Shown: positions 40,754 to 50,103, counted from the first letter of the stretch. The stretch: 64,000 bases of DNA from Actinomadura barringtoniae (GCF_017573505.1 NZ_JAGEOJ010000010.1:124001-188000); one strand, 5' to 3'. Numbers and translations are program-made. Notes: a model not told the origin generated them from the sequence alone.

Positions 40754-41476
40754 ATGGAGCGGGAGATCGGCCTTGAGGGCTGCGTCAACTTCCGGGACCT
40801 GGGCGGCTACCGCGCGGACGGCGGGTCGATCCGCTGGCGGCGCCTGTTCCGCAGCGACGCCCTGCACGAGCTCACGCCCGCCGACGTCGCCACCCTGCGC
40901 GACCTCGGCGTGAGCACCGTCATCGACCTGCGCTCGGACTTCGAGCGGGCCCATGACGGCGGCCCGCACCCGCTGGAGGGCGCGGCCGCGTTCGTCCGCG
41001 CGCCGATCATCAACGAGGTGAACGGCCGTTTCATGGGCGACACCGATCTCAGCCTCGCGCAGCGCTACGCCCGCATCATGGAGACGACCGGCACGGCCCT
41101 CGCCGACGCCGTCACCGCGATCGCCGAGGCGCCCGGCGCCGCCGTCTTCCACTGCGCCGCGGGCAAGGACCGCACCGGCATGGTGAGCGCCGTCGTGCTG
41201 GGCGCGCTCGGCGTCGCCGACGCGGACGTGGTCGCCGACTACGCGATGACCGGGCGCAACCTCGTCGGCATCCAGGCGCGCCTGGAACGGCACGCGGCGT
41301 ACAAGGAGACCTACGCCTACGTGCCGCGCGACGCGATGACCGCCGACACCGGCACGATGAGCGAGCTGATCGCCGACCTGCGGGCCAGGCACGGGGACAT
41401 GACGGCTCTCCTCGGCGCCTCCGGTGTCGGCTCCGAGGTCGTCGAACGGCTCCGCGCCGCCCTGGTCGGGCCCTAG
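40754..41476 (+). CDS. Tyrosine phosphatase, MptpB/atypical lipid phosphatase type
   Basis: 240 residues. P-loop HCAAGKDRTGM at about residues 133-143 (CX5R with Lys and Asp, the MptpB type that acts on phosphotyrosine, phosphoserine and phosphoinositides). The N-terminus GCVNFRDLGGYRADGGSIRW and RLFRSDALHELTPADVATLR is also characteristic. Cytoplasmic or secreted without a signal peptide. ATG 40754 follows GAGGGGG. Confidence 0.88.
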   Translation: MEREIGLEGCVNFRDLGGYRADGGSIRWRRLFRSDALHELTPADVATLRDLGVSTVIDLRSDFERAHDGGPHPLEGAAAFVRAPIINEVNGRFMGDTDLSLAQRYARIMETTGTALADAVTAIAEAPGAAVFHCAAGKDRTGMVSAVVLGALGVADADVVADYAMTGRNLVGIQARLERHAAYKETYAYVPRDAMTADTGTMSELIADLRARHGDMTALLGASGVGSEVVERLRAALVGP

Positions 41477-41494
41477 CCCCTTCGGGCTCCTGGG

Positions 41495-41564
41495 CCCTCA
41501 AGCTTCAGCCCTCAAGCTTCAGCCCTCGAGCTTCAGCGCTCAGGCCTCAGCGCTCAGCCCTCAG
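41495..41564. repeat. Five tandem 14-bp units between convergent genes
   Basis: CCCTCAAGCTTCAG twice exactly, then CCCTCGAGCTTCAG, CGCTCAGGCCTCAG and CGCTCAGCCCTCAG. The last unit contains the stop codon of the leftward CbiX-like gene. No hairpin terminator was seen between the two genes. Confidence 0.8.
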
Positions 41565-42400
41565 GCCAGGGCGTTGGCCAGCGCCTCGACGTAGCGCAGC
41601 GCGGCGACCTGGGCGAGGGCCGGGTGCGGGCCGAGGGGCGCGGCGAACTCCGCGCCCGCCGCGGCGGCCGCCGCCGCGATGTGGTCGGGCGTGGTCTCGG
41701 GCCCGATGAGGTGCGGCGAGATCGCCAGCCGTTGGGCGCCGGACGCGCGCAGTTGCTCGCCCGCCGCGGAGAGCGCGGCATGGTCCGACAGCGACGCCGT
41801 GAAGACCGGCGCGGCCAGCCGGGAGGCGAGCAGCACGCTGGTCACCTCCGCCTGGCGGACCGCCTCGTGGTCGCCGGGCGTGACCACGATCACACCGCTG
41901 GCGCCGGTCACCATGGTCATCATGCGGACCCGGTCGGCGCGGGCCAGCCCCGCCTCGGCGAGCCGGTCGTGCAGCGCCTCGGCGATCAGCGGGTGCGGGC
42001 CGAGCGGCCCGGCCGCCACGGCGGGCACCGGCGCGTCCGCCACCATCTTGCGGATGGCGGCCTCGGTGTCGGCGTCCGGTCCGGTGATCATCGGGACCAC
42101 CACGGCCGCGGGCTCGTCGTCGCGCTGTTGCCGCAGCCCGGCGAGGACCGTGGCCAGGTGCGACTCGTTCCCGTCGAGGTAGCCCAGGAAGACGGGCTGG
42201 CCGGTCTGCTCGGTCTCGACGAGCCGGGCGAGATCGGTGGCGATGGAATTGGGTGCGGTGGCGTGGCGAGGGACGGCAAGGACCATTGCGGGGGAGCCGG
42301 GGGGCAGGAGGAACGACTCCTCGCCGCGGTGCCGTCCGCCACGGGGGCTGCGACGGCGCCGGGAGGGGAGTGCCTCGGATGCCTGGCTATCGGGACTCAC
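41561..42400 (-). CDS. Sirohydrochlorin chelatase (CbiX/SirB)-like protein
   Basis: About 279 residues from GTG 42400; TTG 42427 is an alternative and neither has a clear ribosome-binding site. After a basic low-complexity N-terminus of about 35 residues, two CbiX-like halves are visible: VLAVPRHATAPNS (chelatase His position), FLGYLDGNESHLATVLAGL, VVVPMITGPDAD, and later ISPHLIGPETTPDHI. CbiX enzymes insert Co or Fe into sirohydrochlorin. No other tetrapyrrole genes are nearby and the first His motif is HATAP rather than HGS, so the activity is uncertain. Confidence 0.7.
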   Translation of the reverse strand: MSPDSQASEALPSRRRRSPRGGRHRGEESFLLPPGSPAMVLAVPRHATAPNSIATDLARLVETEQTGQPVFLGYLDGNESHLATVLAGLRQQRDDEPAAVVVPMITGPDADTEAAIRKMVADAPVPAVAAGPLGPHPLIAEALHDRLAEAGLARADRVRMMTMVTGASGVIVVTPGDHEAVRQAEVTSVLLASRLAAPVFTASLSDHAALSAAGEQLRASGAQRLAISPHLIGPETTPDHIAAAAAAAGAEFAAPLGPHPALAQVAALRYVEALANALA

Positions 42401-42452
42401 GGCGGGAATCGTAACGCCCCGAGGCAAAAGTGTCGGTCCCGAGCCAGTCTCG

Positions 42453-44168
42453 CTATCGATAGAGATGCTCGATCTCCCTTTCGTAACGTGCGGCGATCGG
42501 CCTCCGCTTGAGCTTCATGGTGGGGGTGAGCTCCTCCCCGCCGGGCGCCCAGTCGTCGGCGATGACCGCGAACCTCTTGATCTGCTCGACCCGGGAGAGC
42601 TGCGCGTTGGCGCGGCCGACCGCCGCCTCGATCTCCGCCTGCGTGGCGGGATCGGCGGGGTCGCGCCCGGCCGCGGTCTCGGGGTCGAGAACGATGAGGG
42701 CGACGTTGTAGGGCCGGTTGTCGCCGACGCAGACCGCGTGGGCGATCAGCGGGCTCTCGGCCTTCACCGCGTTCTCGATGTTGGCCGGGGACATGTTCTT
42801 GCCCCCGGCGCTGATGATCATTTCCTTCTTGCGGTCGACGATGGTGACCCGGCCGGCGGCGTCGATGGTCGCGACGTCGCCGGTGTGCAGCCAGCCGTCG
42901 GCGTCCACCGTCTCGGCGGTGAGGTCGGGGCGGTCGCGGTAGCCGCGCATGACCACCGGACCGCGGCACAGCAGCTCGCCGTCGCCCGCCAGCCGTACCT
43001 CCATGCCGGGCAGCGGCGGGCCGACCGAGCCGGGGCACGGGTCGCCGGGCCGGATGATGGTCACGAACCCGCTGGTCTCGCTCATGCCCCAGCCTTCGAG
43101 CAGCGGGATGTCGATGCGGGCGAAGAAGTCCAGCACGTCGCGCGGTGTCGGAGCGGCCCCGGCGACGAACAGCTCCGCCTGGTCCAGCCCGATGGCGGCC
43201 TTGATCTTCTGCGCCGCGGCGGCGTCGCCGGCCTCCAGCTCGGCCGGGAAGAGCATCTCGAGCGCGGCCTTGAGCTTCTCCCAGATGCGCGGCACGCCGC
43301 CGAAGAACGTCGGGTGGACCTGCGCGGCGACCCCGACCAGCGCCTTCGGGTCGGGGCAGGTGGTGACGGTCATGCCCCACGTCATGAGGCCCGAGTAGTG
43401 CGAGGTCCAGCGGTCGGCGACGTGCGCCGACGGCAGGTAGGAGATGAGCCGCCCGCCGGGCGTCACCGGCATGGCTTCCTGCAGCCCGCGGATCTCGGCC
43501 ATCATCGACGCGTGCGTCAGCTCGACGCCCTTCGGCGGGCCGGTCGTGCCGGAGGTGTAGATGAGCGTGAGCAGGTCGTCCGGCCGTACGGCGCGCCACG
43601 CGGCCTCGAAGTCGAAGCCTTCGGGCGCCGGGGTCGCCTCGATGCCCGCCAGGTCCAGCACGCCGCCGCCCACGGTGTCGCCGTCGCCCGCACCGTCGCG
43701 GTCGCCCACGCCCAAGCCGTCGCCATCGGTCTCGTCTCTGTCGACGATCACGAGGTGGTCGGCCGGGACGTTCGCCGCCCGTACCGCGTCCGCGAACAGC
43801 CGCTCGGTGACGATGACGCGCGGCGCGGCGTCGGTGAGCAGGTAGGCGATCTGCGCGGGCGGGCTGGTGTTGTAGATGGAGAACGGGACGGCGCCGAGGT
43901 GCATCGCGGCGGTGTCGATCAGATGGAACTCGGGCCGGTTGGTGAGCATGAGCGCGACCCGGTCGCCGCGCTCCACACCGAGTCCGGCGAGCCCGGCCGC
44001 GAGCGCGCGGACGCGCTCGCCGAGGGCCGCGTGCGTGAGCTCGACGGCGCCGTCGTGCGACCTGACCGCCAGTTGCCCGGCCCGCTCGGCCGAAGTGATC
44101 TGGAACGCCTCGCAGAGCGTGCTCGCCGAAAAGGCCCTCGCCCTGTCGGTACCGATGTCCGTACCCAC
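42453..44168 (-). CDS. Long-chain acyl-CoA synthetase (FadD15-like AMP-dependent ligase)
   Basis: 571 residues. ANL superfamily: P-loop LIYTSGTTGPPKGVELTH, YLPSAHVADRW, the acyl-AMP motif EGWGMSETSG, DGWLHTGDVATIDAAGRVTI and the hinge VDRKKEMIISAGGKNMSPAN. It activates fatty acids as CoA esters for lipid metabolism. A Gly/Asp-rich insertion (DGDGLGVGDRDGAGDGDTVG) lies at about residues 149-168, a disordered loop most homologues lack. GTG 44168 follows GGAGGGCAC. Probably monocistronic. Confidence 0.92.
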   Translation of the reverse strand: MGTDIGTDRARAFSASTLCEAFQITSAERAGQLAVRSHDGAVELTHAALGERVRALAAGLAGLGVERGDRVALMLTNRPEFHLIDTAAMHLGAVPFSIYNTSPPAQIAYLLTDAAPRVIVTERLFADAVRAANVPADHLVIVDRDETDGDGLGVGDRDGAGDGDTVGGGVLDLAGIEATPAPEGFDFEAAWRAVRPDDLLTLIYTSGTTGPPKGVELTHASMMAEIRGLQEAMPVTPGGRLISYLPSAHVADRWTSHYSGLMTWGMTVTTCPDPKALVGVAAQVHPTFFGGVPRIWEKLKAALEMLFPAELEAGDAAAAQKIKAAIGLDQAELFVAGAAPTPRDVLDFFARIDIPLLEGWGMSETSGFVTIIRPGDPCPGSVGPPLPGMEVRLAGDGELLCRGPVVMRGYRDRPDLTAETVDADGWLHTGDVATIDAAGRVTIVDRKKEMIISAGGKNMSPANIENAVKAESPLIAHAVCVGDNRPYNVALIVLDPETAAGRDPADPATQAEIEAAVGRANAQLSRVEQIKRFAVIADDWAPGGEELTPTMKLKRRPIAARYEREIEHLYR

Positions 44169-44370
44169 GTCCAGGTGCCCTCCGCTCGGTCAAGATCAGG
44201 GTTGCCGAGTATGGCGCATCCAAAGCCCCGTAGTGGGGCGATCACGGCAAATCACCTCCCGCTCCGCCCCTGCTCGGGCGGTGGTCCCGGGTGCCGCGAC
44301 CGCACCAGATGATCAATTTGGGCCAATCTTTTCGATGAGTCACAGATCACCGAAATCGCCGGACATGGTG

Positions 44371-44401
44371 TTGCGGCCGGATCCGGACCGGCCTTTATGA
44401 T
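44371..44401 (+). promoter_or_regulatory. Promoter of conservon 1 (cvnA1)
   Basis: GGCCTTTATGATCGG contains TATGAT (44396-44401), a near-consensus -10; GTTGCGG about 19 bases upstream is the candidate -35. The same block occurs before cvnA2 at 47305. Confidence 0.5.
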
Positions 44402-44432
44402 CGGGGCCCCCGCTCAACGGTTCGAGGTTGCC

Positions 44433-46871
44433 TTGACATCCCCCCGCACCCGGTCGATCCGATCCAAGATCGCCCTTCTGCTGCTCGTACCGCTGCTGTC
44501 CCTGGTGGCCCTGTGGGGCTACGCGGCGGCGGGCACCGGGCAGGCCGCGCTCGCGCAGCGCCGCTACCACACGCTCGACCGCAAGTTCGCGCCCAGCGGC
44601 CAGGGCGTGCTGGTGGAGCTCGGCAAGGAGCGCCTGGCCGCGGCGATCTACCTCAGCACGCCGCGCGCCGTCGCGCCGGAGCCGCCCGCGTCCGTGCGCG
44701 CCCAGCGCGCCAAGGTGGACGCGGCCGTGGCGTTCTTCCGCCGCGAGTCGACCGGGAACACCGCGCGCAGCGCGACCAGTGCCGCGATGGAGCACCGCGT
44801 CGCCGACGTGCTCACCGAGCTGAACGGGCTCGCCCGCGTGCGCGCCCAGGTGGACGGCCGGTCGGTGGACCGGCTGCAGGCGATCCAGGCCTACGACCGG
44901 ATGGTCGACATCATGCACCGGCTGTACGACAGCCTCGTCGTGATCGACGACTCCGAGCTCTACAACTGGACGCTGTCCACGCGCGCCGCCGGGCGCGCGA
45001 TGGAGCTCATGCAGCGGGAGAACGCGCTGGTCGCCGGTGCGCTGGTCACCAAGGGCAGGATGACCGGGCCCGAGCACCGGATGTTCGTCGAGGCCGTCGG
45101 CGAGCAGCGCTCGCAGTGGGTGAAGCAGCGCTCGCTGCTCGACCCGCAGGTCTACGACACCGGCACCGCGCAGGTCTTCGCGTCCCAGCCCTACCAGGCG
45201 TTCAAGACGATGGAGGACAGGATCGCCGACCGCACCGCCGGTCCGATCCCGGTCGCGGCGGCCGAGTGGCAGGCGGTCGGCCAGCCGCTGGTCCTGTCGG
45301 TCAACGCGATGGTCCTGGGCAACTCCAAGCGCGCGGGCGAGCACGCCGACGACCTCGGCCGCGAGGCCTACATCAAGCTCGGCGTGGTCGGCGGCGTCGG
45401 CCTCCTCGCCGTCATCGTGTCGATCCTGCTGTCGTGGCGCTTCGGCCGCGGCCTGGTGCGCGAGCTGGTCGGCCTGCGCCGATCCGCGCAGGAGACCGCC
45501 GAGCAGCGGCTGCCGAACGTCGTCGGGCGGCTCCGGCGCAACGAGAGCGTGGACGTGGCGGCCGAGGCGCCGCCGCCCGTCAGCGGCAAGACGACCGAGG
45601 TCGCCAAGGTCGCCGAGGCGTTCGCGACCGTGCAGCGCACCGCGGTCGACGCGGCGGTCGGCCAGGCCGAGCTGCGCAACGGCGTCAGCCGGATCTTCCT
45701 CAACATCGCGCGCCGCAACCAGTCGCTGCTGCACCGCCAGCTGGCGATGCTGGACGGCCTGGAGAGCCGCGCGGAGGCCGACGACCTGGACGACCTGTTC
45801 ATGCTCGACCACCTGACCACGCGCATGCGCCGGCACGCCGAGAGCCTCATCATCCTGTCCGGCGCGACGCCCGGCCGCGGCTGGCGCGAGCCGCAGCGGA
45901 TCGTGGACGTGCTGCGCGGCGCCGTCGCCGAGATCGAGGACTACACCCGCGTCAAGGTGATGACCGACTCGACCGACGGCCTGCAGGGCGCCGTCGTCAC
46001 CGACGTGGTCCACCTGCTCGCCGAGCTGGCGGAGAACGCCGTCGCGTTCTCGCCGCCCAACACCGAGGTCCGCGTGCTGGCCGAACGCGTCGGCAGCGGC
46101 TTCGTGGTGGAGATCGAGGACCGCGGCCTCGGCATGCGGGCGGAGTTGCTGGAACGCATCAACAGCCGTCTCGCGCAGCCGCCCGAGTTCGACCTGGTCG
46201 ACACCGACCAGCTCGGCCTGTTCGTGGTCGCGCGGCTGGCCGCGCGGCACGGCATCCAGGTCTCGCTGAACCCGTCGCCGTACGGCGGCACCAACGCGAT
46301 CGTGCTCCTGCCGCACGAACTGGTCGTGTCCGCCGACCAGATGAACGCCCCCGAGCCTGCGCCCGAGGCGGCACCCGAGCCCGCGATGCCAATGACGGCC
46401 CCGGTCCCGTCCGCCCCGGTCCCGGCGGCGCCGCCCGCGGCCGAGCCGATCCCGAACATGCGGCCGATGTCCCAGCCCATGTCCGCACCGATCCCGGAGC
46501 CCCCGGACCCCCCGGCGCCGCAGGCTCCGCCGATGATGGCCGCGCCGACGCCGCCGTTCCCTCCGGAGCCGCCCGTGATGGCTCCGCGGCGGGCGGGCAA
46601 TCCGTGGTTCGACGATCCCGAGCAGGCGTCCGCCGAGCCGGCTGAGGCGCCGGGTCCTCCGCGCGCGGACGACGTTCAGGACCCCGGCACGCACGCGGGG
46701 CTGCCGCGACGCGTACGGCAGGGGAGTCTCGCCCCGCAGCTGCGCGACGAGCGGCCGGAGACGCCCGAGCCTCCGCGCGAGCAGCGGGTGCGCACGCCGG
46801 AGGAGGCCCGCTCGCTGATGTCGTCGATGCAGGACGGCTGGCAGCGCGGACGCGCGACGGACGGGGACTAG
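44433..46871 (+). CDS. Conservon CvnA-type sensor kinase 1
   Basis: About 812 residues. TTG 44433 is the start: it follows CGAGG, and its product TSPRTRSIRSK-LLLVPLLSL aligns directly with the ATG start of cvnA2. TM1 lies at about 12-33, followed by an extracytoplasmic nitrate-sensor-like helical region (35-300). Then come TM2 and a HAMP-like linker, the dimerisation helix SRIFLNIARRNQSLLHRQL (~420) with LDHLTTRMRRHAESL, and a HATPase domain with LAENAVAFSPP (N-box), EDRGLGM (G1) and LGLFVVARLAARH. A ~230-residue Pro-rich tail ends in LPRRVRQGSLAPQLRDE and PEEARSLMSSMQDGWQRG. Signals to small GTPase partners rather than a response regulator. Only a CvnC gene follows. Confidence 0.9.
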   Translation: MTSPRTRSIRSKIALLLLVPLLSLVALWGYAAAGTGQAALAQRRYHTLDRKFAPSGQGVLVELGKERLAAAIYLSTPRAVAPEPPASVRAQRAKVDAAVAFFRRESTGNTARSATSAAMEHRVADVLTELNGLARVRAQVDGRSVDRLQAIQAYDRMVDIMHRLYDSLVVIDDSELYNWTLSTRAAGRAMELMQRENALVAGALVTKGRMTGPEHRMFVEAVGEQRSQWVKQRSLLDPQVYDTGTAQVFASQPYQAFKTMEDRIADRTAGPIPVAAAEWQAVGQPLVLSVNAMVLGNSKRAGEHADDLGREAYIKLGVVGGVGLLAVIVSILLSWRFGRGLVRELVGLRRSAQETAEQRLPNVVGRLRRNESVDVAAEAPPPVSGKTTEVAKVAEAFATVQRTAVDAAVGQAELRNGVSRIFLNIARRNQSLLHRQLAMLDGLESRAEADDLDDLFMLDHLTTRMRRHAESLIILSGATPGRGWREPQRIVDVLRGAVAEIEDYTRVKVMTDSTDGLQGAVVTDVVHLLAELAENAVAFSPPNTEVRVLAERVGSGFVVEIEDRGLGMRAELLERINSRLAQPPEFDLVDTDQLGLFVVARLAARHGIQVSLNPSPYGGTNAIVLLPHELVVSADQMNAPEPAPEAAPEPAMPMTAPVPSAPVPAAPPAAEPIPNMRPMSQPMSAPIPEPPDPPAPQAPPMMAAPTPPFPPEPPVMAPRRAGNPWFDDPEQASAEPAEAPGPPRADDVQDPGTHAGLPRRVRQGSLAPQLRDERPETPEPPREQRVRTPEEARSLMSSMQDGWQRGRATDGD

Positions 46872-46877
46872 CGGCCG

Positions 46878-47249
46878 ATGGACCAGGACCGCTGGCTGGA
46901 CCGCGAGGCCGGCCCGCTCGTCCGCCCGTACGCGATGACGCAGGGCAGGACGCGGCCGCGCGGCGAGACGTTCGACCTGATCGCGGTGGTGGCGGCGACC
47001 GGCGAGCCGCCCGGCGACCGGCTGCGCTACAGCCCCGAGCACCAGGACATCCTGCGGCGCTGCGAGACCCCGGTCGCGGTGGTCGACCTCGCGGCCGATT
47101 CCGGCCTTCCGCTCGGCGTCGTGCGGGTGGTGCTCGGTGACCTGCGCGACCACGGACTCGTGCGGACCATCGCCACAATCGAGCGGTCAGCGGACCGTCC
47201 GAACCTCGGCGTGCTGCGGGAGGTCCTGGACGGCCTCCGCGCCCTGTGA
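46878..47249 (+). CDS. Conservon CvnC-type DUF742 protein 1
   Basis: 123 residues. DUF742: WLDREAGPLVRPYAMTQGRT, FDLIAVV, then a winged-helix-like VAVVDLAADSGLPLGVVRVV and LGDLRDHGLVRT. Six bases after cvnA1. The usual CvnB (roadblock) gene before it and CvnD (GTPase) after it are absent. About 65% identical to the CvnC of conservon 2, so it arose by duplication with loss, or it shares partners with conservon 2. Confidence 0.88.
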   Translation: MDQDRWLDREAGPLVRPYAMTQGRTRPRGETFDLIAVVAATGEPPGDRLRYSPEHQDILRRCETPVAVVDLAADSGLPLGVVRVVLGDLRDHGLVRTIATIERSADRPNLGVLREVLDGLRAL

Positions 47250-47281
47250 CGCCGGAAGTGCCGGAAATGTCGGCAAGTGGC

Positions 47282-47310
47282 GAATGTGGCGGGGTCCCAG
47301 GCCTTATGAT
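47282..47310 (+). promoter_or_regulatory. Promoter of conservon 2 (cvnA2)
   Basis: GGCCTTATGATCGG with TATGAT at 47305-47310, matching the block ahead of cvnA1 in sequence and in distance to the gene (32-46 bases). GTGGCGG upstream aligns with the GTTGCGG of the other copy. Confidence 0.5.
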
Positions 47311-47355
47311 CGGTCGGAATTTGCCGTACCGGGGGTCGTACAGCCACGAGGTGTC

Positions 47356-50103
47356 ATGAGTCCTCGCACACGATCGATTCGGTCGAAGACCGTTGTGCTG
47401 TTGCTCGTTCCGCTGCTGTCACTGGTCGCGCTCTGGGCTTTCGCAGCCAGCGTGACGCTGGGCGCCGCGCTGGAGCATCGCCGTGGCGAGCAGTCGACCA
47501 ATCGCATGACCAAGCCGCTCCAGCAGACCTCGCAGGCGCTGGAGGCCGAGCGGCAGGTCGCTGTGATGTACATCAGCGCGGGCAGCGCCGCGCCGAAGCA
47601 GACCTTCGACGGGATACGCGCGCGCACCGACGGTGTGATCGCGATGTTCCGCAAGGCAGCCAAGGAAGAGGTCGACGCGGCCGACGACCGCGGCGCGCAG
47701 CGGATGCTCCTGCTGCAGGCCCTCCTCAAGCAGTTCGACGCGCTGCCCGCCACGCGTTCGGCGGTCGAGGGCCACAGCGTGAACCGGCTGCAGGCGCTCG
47801 ACGCCTACAACGCGCCGATCGACGCGCTCTTCGAGTTCTCCGCCAAGCAGACCCCGACCGACGACGGCCGGCTGCACTACTGGGCGTCCAGCCTGGTCGC
47901 GGGCGGCCGGGCCGTCGACATGGTCATGCGCGAGAGCGCGCTGGTCGCGGGCGCGCAGATCACCGGCGGCCGGATGAGCGCCGCCGAGCAACGCTACTTC
48001 GCCGGGCTGGTCGCCCAGCAGCGGATGCTGTGGGCCGAGGCCAAGTCCGACCTGGACCCGAAGATCAACGCCCGGACCTGGGAGCCGCTGCTCAGCTCCT
48101 CCTCGTACACGGGGCTGAAGGCGACCGAGGAACAGATCGCCGACGCCAAGAACGGCCGGCTCGGCGACGACGCCAAGACGATGGACGGCAACGTCAAGGC
48201 GCTCCTCGGCGGCTTCACCACCGCCGCGCTGGAGAACAGCAAGCTGCTCGGCCACGACCAGGACGAGCGCAGCAACGAGATCCTGACGCGCCTGATCATC
48301 GCGGGCGGCCTCGGGCTGATCGCGGTGCTCGCGTCCATCCTGGTGTCGGTCCGGTTCGGCCGTGGCCTGGTCCGCGAGCTGGTCACGCTGCGCGCGTCCG
48401 CCCAGGAACTGGCCGAACGGCAGCTGCCCGGCGTGGTCGCCCGGCTGATCCGCGGCGAGAAGGTCGACGTGGCCGCCGAGTCGCCGCCGCCGGCCAGCGG
48501 CAAGACCACCGAGGTCGCCAAGGTCGCCGAGGCGTTCGCCTCCGTGCAGCGCACCGCCGTGCAGGCCGCCGTCGGCCAGGCCGACCTGCGCAACGGCGTC
48601 AGCCGCATCTTCCTCAACATCGCGCGCCGCAACCAGTCGCTGCTGCACCGCCAGCTGGCGATGCTGGACAGCCTGGAGAGCCGCGCCGAGGCCGACGACC
48701 TGGACGACCTGTTCCGCCTCGACCACCTCACCACCCGCATGCGCCGGCACGCGGAGAGCCTCATCATCCTGTCCGGCGCGACGCCCGGCCGCGGCTGGCG
48801 CCAGCCGGTGCGCATCAGCGACGTGCTGCGCGGCGCGGTCGCCGAGGTCGAGGACTACACGCGGGTCGCGGTGCTGACCGAGTCCGAGGACGGGCTGCTC
48901 GGCGCCGCCGTCACCGACGTCATCCACCTGCTCGCCGAACTGGTCGAGAACGCCTGCTCGTTCTCCCCGCCGAGCACCGAGGTGCGGGTGATGGCCGAAC
49001 GGGTCGGCAGCGGCTTCGTCGTCGAGGTCGAGGACCGCGGCCTCGGCGTGCGCCCCGACCTGCTCGACCAGATCAACCGGCGGCTCGGACTGCCGCCCGA
49101 GTTCGACCTGGTGGACACCGACCAGCTCGGCCTGTTCGTGGTCGCGCGGCTCGCCGCCCGGCACAACGTCAAGGTCTCGCTGCGGCCGTCCCCGTACGGC
49201 GGCACCACCGCGATCGTCCTGCTGCCGCACGAGCTCGTCGTGCCGGTGGCCGAGATCGACGCGCCGCCGCCGGAGGACACCGATCAGCAGCAGCCCGCCG
49301 AGCCGTCGTCGTCGCAGGAGGTCGTGCCGCTGCGCGACGTCGGCGCGATGCGGCGGGGAGCCGTCACGCACCAGCCCGCCGACTCGGCCAGCCTGTACGA
49401 GGCGCCCTGGGAGACCGTCACGGCGCCGCAGCAGGTCCCCGCGGAGCCGCCGCGGCCGGTCCCGATGGAACCCGTTCCACCGCAGGCCGTTCCGTCGCTG
49501 GAGCTCCAGGCGCGATCCCAGGCCCCGGCCGCCCCTGTGGCTCCGGCGCCGGCGGCGGTACCCGATCCGGTCGCCGAGGAACCCGCCGCAGAGCCGGCGG
49601 CCGAGGCCGACGAGCCCTCGGCGCCGCTGGAGGGACCGTGGGGGACGCCCGAGACGCGGCCCGCGCTCATCGGGGGCACCGGGTCGGGCGCGGGCAACCC
49701 GTGGTTCGACGAACTGACCGGGCCGGAGGCGTTCGGACCGCCACCGCAGCCCACCCTCACCTACCGCAACGGAAACGGGAGCGGAAACGGGAGTGGCAAC
49801 GGCAACGGCGGCAATTCGCAGGAATCGCCCACCGAACCGGCCGAGACGACGGACAATGCCGATACCTACGCCGGACTCCCACGGCGCAGGAGACAGGAGA
49901 ACCTGGCGCCGCAACTGCGTGCGGACCGCCAGCCGACGCCGCCGGCGGTCGGGGAGAGCGCCCACGGCGTCGTGGCGCGTTCGCCAGAAGAGGCCCGATC
50001 GCTGATGTCCTCGATCCAGCAGGGATGGCGCCGCGGTCGTGCCGCGGGGCCGGGTGACTCGACAACAGGACCGTCGGACTTGAACGGGGAGGAAGCCCGA
50101 TGA
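47356..50103 (+). CDS. Conservon CvnA-type sensor kinase 2
   Basis: About 915 residues from ATG 47356 after CGAGG. Same layout as cvnA1: TM1 about 13-35, extracytoplasmic sensor to about 305, TM2 (LIIAGGLGLIAVLASILVSV), dimerisation helix SRIFLNIARRNQSLLHRQL, and HATPase with LVENACSFSPP, EDRGLGV and LGLFVVARLAARH. The disordered Pro/Glu/Ala tail is about 300 residues and includes a GNGSGNGSGNGNGGN stretch. It ends in LPRRRRQENLAPQLRADR and PEEARSLMSSIQQGWRRGR. The 3' end overlaps cvnB2 (ATGA). Membrane receptor of the CvnB/C/D GTPase complex. Confidence 0.92.
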   Translation: MSPRTRSIRSKTVVLLLVPLLSLVALWAFAASVTLGAALEHRRGEQSTNRMTKPLQQTSQALEAERQVAVMYISAGSAAPKQTFDGIRARTDGVIAMFRKAAKEEVDAADDRGAQRMLLLQALLKQFDALPATRSAVEGHSVNRLQALDAYNAPIDALFEFSAKQTPTDDGRLHYWASSLVAGGRAVDMVMRESALVAGAQITGGRMSAAEQRYFAGLVAQQRMLWAEAKSDLDPKINARTWEPLLSSSSYTGLKATEEQIADAKNGRLGDDAKTMDGNVKALLGGFTTAALENSKLLGHDQDERSNEILTRLIIAGGLGLIAVLASILVSVRFGRGLVRELVTLRASAQELAERQLPGVVARLIRGEKVDVAAESPPPASGKTTEVAKVAEAFASVQRTAVQAAVGQADLRNGVSRIFLNIARRNQSLLHRQLAMLDSLESRAEADDLDDLFRLDHLTTRMRRHAESLIILSGATPGRGWRQPVRISDVLRGAVAEVEDYTRVAVLTESEDGLLGAAVTDVIHLLAELVENACSFSPPSTEVRVMAERVGSGFVVEVEDRGLGVRPDLLDQINRRLGLPPEFDLVDTDQLGLFVVARLAARHNVKVSLRPSPYGGTTAIVLLPHELVVPVAEIDAPPPEDTDQQQPAEPSSSQEVVPLRDVGAMRRGAVTHQPADSASLYEAPWETVTAPQQVPAEPPRPVPMEPVPPQAVPSLELQARSQAPAAPVAPAPAAVPDPVAEEPAAEPAAEADEPSAPLEGPWGTPETRPALIGGTGSGAGNPWFDELTGPEAFGPPPQPTLTYRNGNGSGNGSGNGNGGNSQESPTEPAETTDNADTYAGLPRRRRQENLAPQLRADRQPTPPAVGESAHGVVARSPEEARSLMSSIQQGWRRGRAAGPGDSTTGPSDLNGEEAR

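Noticed and set aside
38834..41392. 852-residue leftward frame across the SDR, hydratase and phosphatase genes
   Set aside because: Shadow frame spanning three well-supported rightward genes.
44397..44432. Upstream ATG for cvnA1 at 44397
   Set aside because: It lies inside the TATGAT -10 box. TTG 44433 has a ribosome-binding site and aligns with the cvnA2 N-terminus.
44340..47153. 937-residue leftward frame opposite cvnA1
   Set aside because: Third-position GC artefact; cvnA1 motifs on the plus strand are unambiguous.
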